Source: JBOEGW01 sp050633625 (GTDB taxonomy: Bacteria; Pseudomonadota; Alphaproteobacteria; Rhodobacterales; Rhodobacteraceae). Taken from it: a stretch of 9,691 nt of DNA. The DNA lies in NCBI GenBank assembly GCA_050633625.1, contig JBOEGW010000031.1:1-9691 (forward strand). Direction: 5' to 3'. Made by a program: the position numbers and the translations under genes. Numbering within the stretch: position 1 is the stretch's first letter; each line of letters begins with the position of its first letter. This document shows positions 4,694 to 9,691 of the stretch, piece by piece. Under the pieces are notes generated by a model. That model searched no databases, had not been told where the DNA came from, and worked only from the letters and a program-made list of their open reading frames with translations.

Positions 4694-7600
4694 TTGAGCA
4701 GTGAGATCGCAAGCCAGGGCAGCCTATTTACTTCCGATTTTTTGACCGAATCCATTAAAGACGTTTCGGAATGGAACACGCTTGGCGATGCTGATCTTGA
4801 AAAGTTTGGTGAGAGCATTCGTGGTCATTTTGACAGCTTCCCAATTACTCAAACACCGAATGAAAGCCAGACAGAAGACGATCTGATCTGGCCAATTCTT
4901 GAAGCGCTTGGCTGGACGGAATCGCTGCGCCAGCAAAACCTGTCACCGAAAGGGCGCGAAGACGTGCCCGATGGTCTGCTGTTTGAAAGCGTTGAAACGA
5001 AGGCCAAGGCGAACGGTTTCCCCGAAGAATGGAAGCGCTACGAGTTCGGCCGCGCCGTGGTCGAATCCAAAAGATGGGCGCGCCCGCTCGATCGGCGATC
5101 TGGCCGACGCGGAGAGGAAACCGCCCCCTCGACCCAGATGCTTCGCTACTTGCGCCGCATCGACGACATCACGGGCGGCTCGCTCCGTTGGGGCATTCTG
5201 ACCAATGGCTCCAAATGGCGGCTTTACTTCTCGGGCGCGCGGTCTGTGTCTGAGCAATTCTTCGAGCTCGACATTACTGCGATCCTTGATCTGCCAGGCC
5301 ACAATGACGGGCTTTTCGCACTCAACGAGGACGATCGCCGTCACTGGCTGAAGGTCTTCTTGCTGATCTTCCGGCGTGAGGCATTCGTGCCTGCGGGCGC
5401 TGATCCGCGCACCTTCCACGAAAAAGCTCTCGAAGAGGGCAAGTTCTACGAAGAGCGCGTTGCTGAAGATCTCTCAAATAAGGTTTTCGGGGAAGTGTTT
5501 CCTGATCTGGTGCGCGCGATCGTCAAGGCCGCGCCCGAGGCCGATCTACAGGCAGTGCGCGAAGCCGCCCTTATCCTGCTCTATCGTCTCTTGTTCATCC
5601 TTTACGCGGAAGACCGTGATCTCTTGCCCGTCAAGGACACGCGCTATGACGACTACGGATTGCGCAACAAAGTGCGCCTCGATGTCAAAGAGCGTAAAGA
5701 CAAGAACGATGTCTTCTCGGAAACTGCCGCGCGCTATTGGGGCGCGATGGCCGATCTGTTTATTGCGATCGACCAGGGGGACGCCTCGATCGGCTTGCCG
5801 CCCTATAATGGCGGCCTCTTCGACCAGGAGCGCCATGCGATCCTGACCAATATCCGCATCCCCGATGCGGTCATGGCGCGCGTGATCGACGCCCTGTCAT
5901 TCGAAGTGACGCCGGAGGGACGGAAATATATCAACTACCGCAACCTTTCGGTGCAGCAGCTTGGCTCGATCTACGAGCGGCTTCTCGAATATGAGGTGAC
6001 GCGCGACGGCGATGAAATCACCGTTCAGCCGAACATCTTTGCGCGCAAGGGATCGGGCAGCTACTACACGCCCGACGACTTGGTGCAGCTCATTTTGACC
6101 GAGACCCTTGAGCCACTTGTCGAAGAGCGCAAGCGCGCCTTCAGTGGCAAGATCGCAGAGCTAGGGCAGGGGGACTTGCCCGACCATCGCAAGATCGGTC
6201 AGCTCAAACGCCTCGATCCCGCGACCGCGCTTCTTGACCTGAAAATCTGCGACCCCGCCATGGGCTCCGGCCACTTCCTTGTGAGTCTTGTCGATTTTAT
6301 GGCCGACCAGGTGATCACTGCCATGGCCGAAGCTGAACTTGATGCGCCCGAGGAATGGGGCGACTACATTTCGCCGCTTGGCGAGCGGATCGACACGATC
6401 CGTAACACTATCCTAGCAAATGCCGACGAGCGGGACTGGACAATCGACGAGGAACAGCTCGACGACCGGCACATCATTCGCCGCATGGTGCTCAAGCGCT
6501 GCATTTATGGCGTGGACAAAAACCCGATGGCCGTGGAGCTCGCCAAGGTGGCGCTGTGGCTGCACACCTTCACCGTGGGCGCGCCGCTTTCCTTCCTTGA
6601 TCACCATCTTCGCTGTGGTGATAGCCTCTTTGGTTCCTGGGTGAAGAAGGGCATCGACAAAGCCGCGACTTACGGCACACCGCTCTTGCTGCATGAGCCT
6701 ATGAAGCGCGCCTTGCGGGCAGCATCCAAGATGCAGATCGTCGAAGGGCTGACCGACGCTGAGATTGCCGAGGCGCACCGATCGGCAGACGTTTTTGCCG
6801 AGATCGAGGAAATGACCGCGCCGCTTGACGCGCTTCTAAAGCTGATCCACGCAATCGACTGGCTTGGCATCAAAGGCAAGGCTGGCAAGGACGCGCTCAA
6901 AATCTTCTTCGATGGTCAGTTTGGCGACCCGCTCGACATTGCCATGGGTAAGAAGGAACCCAAGACCAAGCGCGAAGAGGGGCAACGCTTTTCCGAAATT
7001 CTTGATCAGGCGCGCATGCTGATCGCAGAGGAAAACTTCCTCAACTGGCAAGTGACCTTCCCAGGCATTTGGTCGGATTGGGAAGAAGACGAGCTGACGG
7101 GCGGGTTTCATGCCGTGATCGGCAACCCGCCATGGGATCGGATGAAGCTGCAACAGATCGAGTGGTTTGCCGAGCGTCGTCCTGAAATCGCCATGGCAGC
7201 GCGTGCGGCTGACAGAAAAAAGATGATCGCCGCCCTCGAACAAGCAGGCGATCCCTTGGCACAGGACTACGCCAAGGCGTCAGAGCGTGCCGAGGCTGGA
7301 ACACGCATGGCACGCAAGGGCGGGGATTATCCGTTGTTGTCTGGCGGTGACGTGAACCTTTATTCGCTTTTCGTCGAGCGTGCGATGACCGTGGTGAAGC
7401 AAGAGGGTCTGATCGGTTTGCTCGTCCCTTCCGGTATCGCCTCAGACAAGACCGCTGCCAAGTTCTTCAAAGGCGTGGCGACCGAAGGGCGATTGAAGGC
7501 GCTGTATGATTTCGAGAACCGGCGGACGCGCTACGATCTGAAGCCCTTCTTCGAGGACGTGGACAGCCGCTTTAAGTTTTGCGCATTCGTGGCCAGCCCA

Positions 7601-8794
7601 ACACCAACAGAAGAGGCGGCGCGCTGCGCGTTCTTCCTTCAAGCGGTGAGTGAGCTTACTGATCCAGAGGTTTGCTTTTCTCTCAGCGCCGAGGACTTCG
7701 CGCGGGTAAACCCGAACACCGGCACCGCACCGATCTTCCGCTCCAAGCGTGATGCTGATCTGACAACGGTCATCTATGGCAACGCCGTGCCCTTGGTCGA
7801 TCGGTCTTCCGGCACAGAAGTGAAGGCTTGGCCGGTAAAATATTCGACTATGTTCCACATGACCAACGACTCAGGTCTGTTCCGAACCCGCAAGGAGCTC
7901 GACGAGCAAGAGGCTGCTTATCCCCTTGGCGGAAATGCGTTCGGCAGTGCGTCGGGAAACTGGCTGCCTCTTTATGTCGGGCGAATGATCCATCAATTCG
8001 ATCATCGTGCGGCGTCGGTCGAGGTGAACGAGGCCAACTTGCACAATGCGGCCTTGAGCGGCGCGGTAGCTCAAGAACAAAAGGCCGATCCTGACTTCGT
8101 TCCCACCCCTCAATATTGGGTGCCGGAAAGCGAGGTTGATCTGCCTTCAGGCATCGAATGGACGATCGCCTTTCGAGACATCGCTAGGGCGACCGATGCG
8201 CGGACGATGATCGCGACGATTGCTCCGAAGGCAGGGTTTGGCAACAAGGCGCCACTGCTGCTGCCTGAAGATGTTGATATCTATCGTTCATGTGCTGAGC
8301 TGATCGTGGCGAATCTGAATTCTCTGGCGCTTGATTTTGTCGCCAGGTCGAAGGTTCATAGCACGAGCGTGAATTGGTTCATCGCGGAGCAGTTCCCGAT
8401 GATCTCACCTGACAAATTCGAAAGCGTGCGTTTCGGAGCGCAAAGTGCGGCTGAGGTCGTGCGGCAGGCCGTTCTTGAGCTCACCTACACCGCGCATGAC
8501 ATGGCACCGTTTGCGCGCGATATGGGCTACGTGGACGCGGCTGGAACCGTGAAGCCCCCATTCGCCTGGGACGAAGAGCGCCGCCTTGTCTTGCGCGCCA
8601 AGCTCGATGCGGTCTTCTTCCACCTTTATGGCATCACCGATCGCGACGACATCCGCTACATCTACTCGACCTTCCCGATCGTCGAGCGCGAAGAGAAAGC
8701 CGCCTATGGTGGCAAATACCGCTCTTGCGAGCTGTGCCTTGCCTACATGAACGCTCTCGCCGCCGGAAACCCCAACGCGGAGATCAAGCTATGA
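4694..8794 (+). CDS. Fused PD-(D/E)XK nuclease and N6-adenine methyltransferase (type IIG / DrmMI-like), 1366 aa
   Basis: The start is TTG, fixed by AAGGA 9 bases upstream. Residues about 60-130 carry a PD-(D/E)XK-type nuclease signature: EDVPDGLLF, with D93, then AVVESK with E124 and K126. The methyltransferase follows with motifs in order: motif X GSYYTP (455-460), motif I DPAMGSGHF (520-528), YGVDKNP (605-611), CGDSL (641-645) and the catalytic NPPW (811-814), typical of gamma-class N6-adenine enzymes of the Eco57I type. The remainder contains a probable target recognition region with LPLYVGRMIHQFDHR (1091-1105). With both active sites intact, it should cut and methylate DNA in one chain, as type IIG enzymes do. 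BREX PglX or DISARM DrmMI are the nearest alternatives, being of similar size; PglX normally lacks the nuclease. Its stop overlaps the next start in ATGA. Expect defence against phage or plasmid DNA. Confidence 0.9.
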   Translation: MSSEIASQGSLFTSDFLTESIKDVSEWNTLGDADLEKFGESIRGHFDSFPITQTPNESQTEDDLIWPILEALGWTESLRQQNLSPKGREDVPDGLLFESVETKAKANGFPEEWKRYEFGRAVVESKRWARPLDRRSGRRGEETAPSTQMLRYLRRIDDITGGSLRWGILTNGSKWRLYFSGARSVSEQFFELDITAILDLPGHNDGLFALNEDDRRHWLKVFLLIFRREAFVPAGADPRTFHEKALEEGKFYEERVAEDLSNKVFGEVFPDLVRAIVKAAPEADLQAVREAALILLYRLLFILYAEDRDLLPVKDTRYDDYGLRNKVRLDVKERKDKNDVFSETAARYWGAMADLFIAIDQGDASIGLPPYNGGLFDQERHAILTNIRIPDAVMARVIDALSFEVTPEGRKYINYRNLSVQQLGSIYERLLEYEVTRDGDEITVQPNIFARKGSGSYYTPDDLVQLILTETLEPLVEERKRAFSGKIAELGQGDLPDHRKIGQLKRLDPATALLDLKICDPAMGSGHFLVSLVDFMADQVITAMAEAELDAPEEWGDYISPLGERIDTIRNTILANADERDWTIDEEQLDDRHIIRRMVLKRCIYGVDKNPMAVELAKVALWLHTFTVGAPLSFLDHHLRCGDSLFGSWVKKGIDKAATYGTPLLLHEPMKRALRAASKMQIVEGLTDAEIAEAHRSADVFAEIEEMTAPLDALLKLIHAIDWLGIKGKAGKDALKIFFDGQFGDPLDIAMGKKEPKTKREEGQRFSEILDQARMLIAEENFLNWQVTFPGIWSDWEEDELTGGFHAVIGNPPWDRMKLQQIEWFAERRPEIAMAARAADRKKMIAALEQAGDPLAQDYAKASERAEAGTRMARKGGDYPLLSGGDVNLYSLFVERAMTVVKQEGLIGLLVPSGIASDKTAAKFFKGVATEGRLKALYDFENRRTRYDLKPFFEDVDSRFKFCAFVASPTPTEEAARCAFFLQAVSELTDPEVCFSLSAEDFARVNPNTGTAPIFRSKRDADLTTVIYGNAVPLVDRSSGTEVKAWPVKYSTMFHMTNDSGLFRTRKELDEQEAAYPLGGNAFGSASGNWLPLYVGRMIHQFDHRAASVEVNEANLHNAALSGAVAQEQKADPDFVPTPQYWVPESEVDLPSGIEWTIAFRDIARATDARTMIATIAPKAGFGNKAPLLLPEDVDIYRSCAELIVANLNSLALDFVARSKVHSTSVNWFIAEQFPMISPDKFESVRFGAQSAAEVVRQAVLELTYTAHDMAPFARDMGYVDAAGTVKPPFAWDEERRLVLRAKLDAVFFHLYGITDRDDIRYIYSTFPIVEREEKAAYGGKYRSCELCLAYMNALAAGNPNAEIKL

Positions 8795-9691
8795 GTGAAG
8801 AAGTGGGTGATATCTTCGAATACGGCAGCCGGTGGGTTCGGGCCGATTTTCATTTGCACACACGAGCAGACAAAGAGTTTACGTTTGACGGCGAAGATGA
8901 TCGCTTCGTCGCATCCTACGTTGAGGGGTTGAAGGCTGCGGGCATAGGTCTCGGCGTAATCACCAACCACAACAAATTCGATGTTGGAGAGTTCAAAGCG
9001 TTGCGTCGGAAGGCGCGCAAAGCGGGCATTGGGTTGCTTCCAGGGGTCGAGTTATCAGTCAATGATGGTTCGAATGGCGTTCATACTCTGATCGTGTTTT
9101 CAGATGAGTGGCTTGAAGGTGGAAACGACTATATCAATCAGTTTCTAGGGGTCGCATTTTCTGGCAAAGTTCCAAGTCAGTATGAGCAGGAGAACGGTCG
9201 CAGCAACGATGATCTTCTTGCTACACTGAAGAAGCTCGAAGCCTATGGGCGTGATTTCTTCATTACTTTTGCCCACGTAGAGGCCAATAGCGGCCTGTGG
9301 AAGGAGATCAGTGGCGGTCGCATGAGCGAGTTGGCAGCTCAACCGCTTATTCAGAAATACACTCTCGGTTTTCAAAAAGTCCGAACACACGACAAGGCTG
9401 ATGCTGTTTGTCGGACAAAAGTTCAAAGCTGGTGGGGGGATCAGTATCCCGCTGAAGTTGAGGGGTCTGATCCCAAGGCGATTGAAGAAATTGGAAAGGG
9501 GCGTAAGAGCTATATTAAGGTTGGTGATCTAGGGTTTGATGCCGTCAAGTTTGCCCTTACTGATCACGGGTTTCGGGTTGCCCGTGAAGCGCCTACCGTC
9601 GAACACTCTCATATCAACGCTATCCGTTTTGAAGGTGGGCTTCTGGATGGTAAGCGAGTGACGTTCTCACCTCATCTAAACTGCTTAATCG
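8791..9691 (+). CDS. PHP-domain protein, N-terminal part of a TrlF-like ATPase (partial)
   Basis: The frame starts at ATG 8791 inside the previous gene's stop (ATGA) and stays open for 300 codons to the window edge. The N-terminus is a PHP (polymerase and histidinol phosphatase) metal-dependent phosphoesterase domain: ADFHLHT with H21 and H23, ITNHN with H60, LLPGVELS with E87, NGVHTLIVF with H98, and later ITFAHVEANSG. The later part (HSHINAIRFEGGLLDGKRVTFSPHLNCLI, a stretch ending at 9690) is what comes just before the Walker A loop in TrlF-family AAA/SMC-like ATPases, so GxxGxGKS is expected within a few codons beyond the window. The whole protein would be about 900-1000 residues. Such proteins are thought to couple ATP hydrolysis to cleavage of nucleic acid or nucleotides. 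Coupling to the nuclease-methyltransferase gene suggests a shared complex or pathway. Confidence 0.88.
   Translation, partial: MSEEVGDIFEYGSRWVRADFHLHTRADKEFTFDGEDDRFVASYVEGLKAAGIGLGVITNHNKFDVGEFKALRRKARKAGIGLLPGVELSVNDGSNGVHTLIVFSDEWLEGGNDYINQFLGVAFSGKVPSQYEQENGRSNDDLLATLKKLEAYGRDFFITFAHVEANSGLWKEISGGRMSELAAQPLIQKYTLGFQKVRTHDKADAVCRTKVQSWWGDQYPAEVEGSDPKAIEEIGKGRKSYIKVGDLGFDAVKFALTDHGFRVAREAPTVEHSHINAIRFEGGLLDGKRVTFSPHLNCLI

Overview
The window looks like accessory, probably plasmid-borne or island DNA of an alphaproteobacterium, most likely of the Rhodobacterales type. The reasons are GC-rich coding regions, tightly overlapping small genes, and small zinc-ribbon and membrane proteins of kinds I associate with that group. 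The assignment rests on style and recall, not on a marker gene. No rRNA, tRNA, CRISPR array, insertion sequence or replication gene was found.

Left part (1-540): the last 14 codons of an unidentified plus-strand gene, a plus-strand gene for a small zinc-ribbon membrane protein, and a convergent minus-strand gene for a 59-residue single-pass membrane protein. The two small genes share a hairpin terminator. From about 540 to 912 there is no convincing gene, but there are several strong inverted repeats.

Middle part (913-3304, minus strand): a compact five-gene operon read from 3304 down to 918. Every junction overlaps by 1-4 bases, so translation is probably coupled. Four products are unnamed small or medium proteins, one of them a zinc ribbon. 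The last is an N6-adenine-methyltransferase-like protein that keeps the AdoMet-binding motifs, lacks a normal NPP[YFW] catalytic motif, and ends in QLTLF, a textbook beta-sliding-clamp binding peptide. Upstream of the operon, 3305-3852 is a second gene-free stretch rich in hairpins.

Right part (3853-9691, plus strand): a HigB/HigA-like type II toxin-antitoxin pair, followed by a 1366-residue fusion of a PD-(D/E)XK nuclease and an N6-adenine methyltransferase (type IIG / DrmMI-like). This overlaps by four bases the start of a PHP-domain protein that resembles the N-terminus of TrlF-family ATPases. The window ends just before the expected Walker A motif. The fusion enzyme and the PHP-ATPase look like one operon and a candidate anti-phage or anti-plasmid system. 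The toxin-antitoxin pair sits directly upstream and may stabilise the locus. How many further genes belong to the system cannot be seen here.
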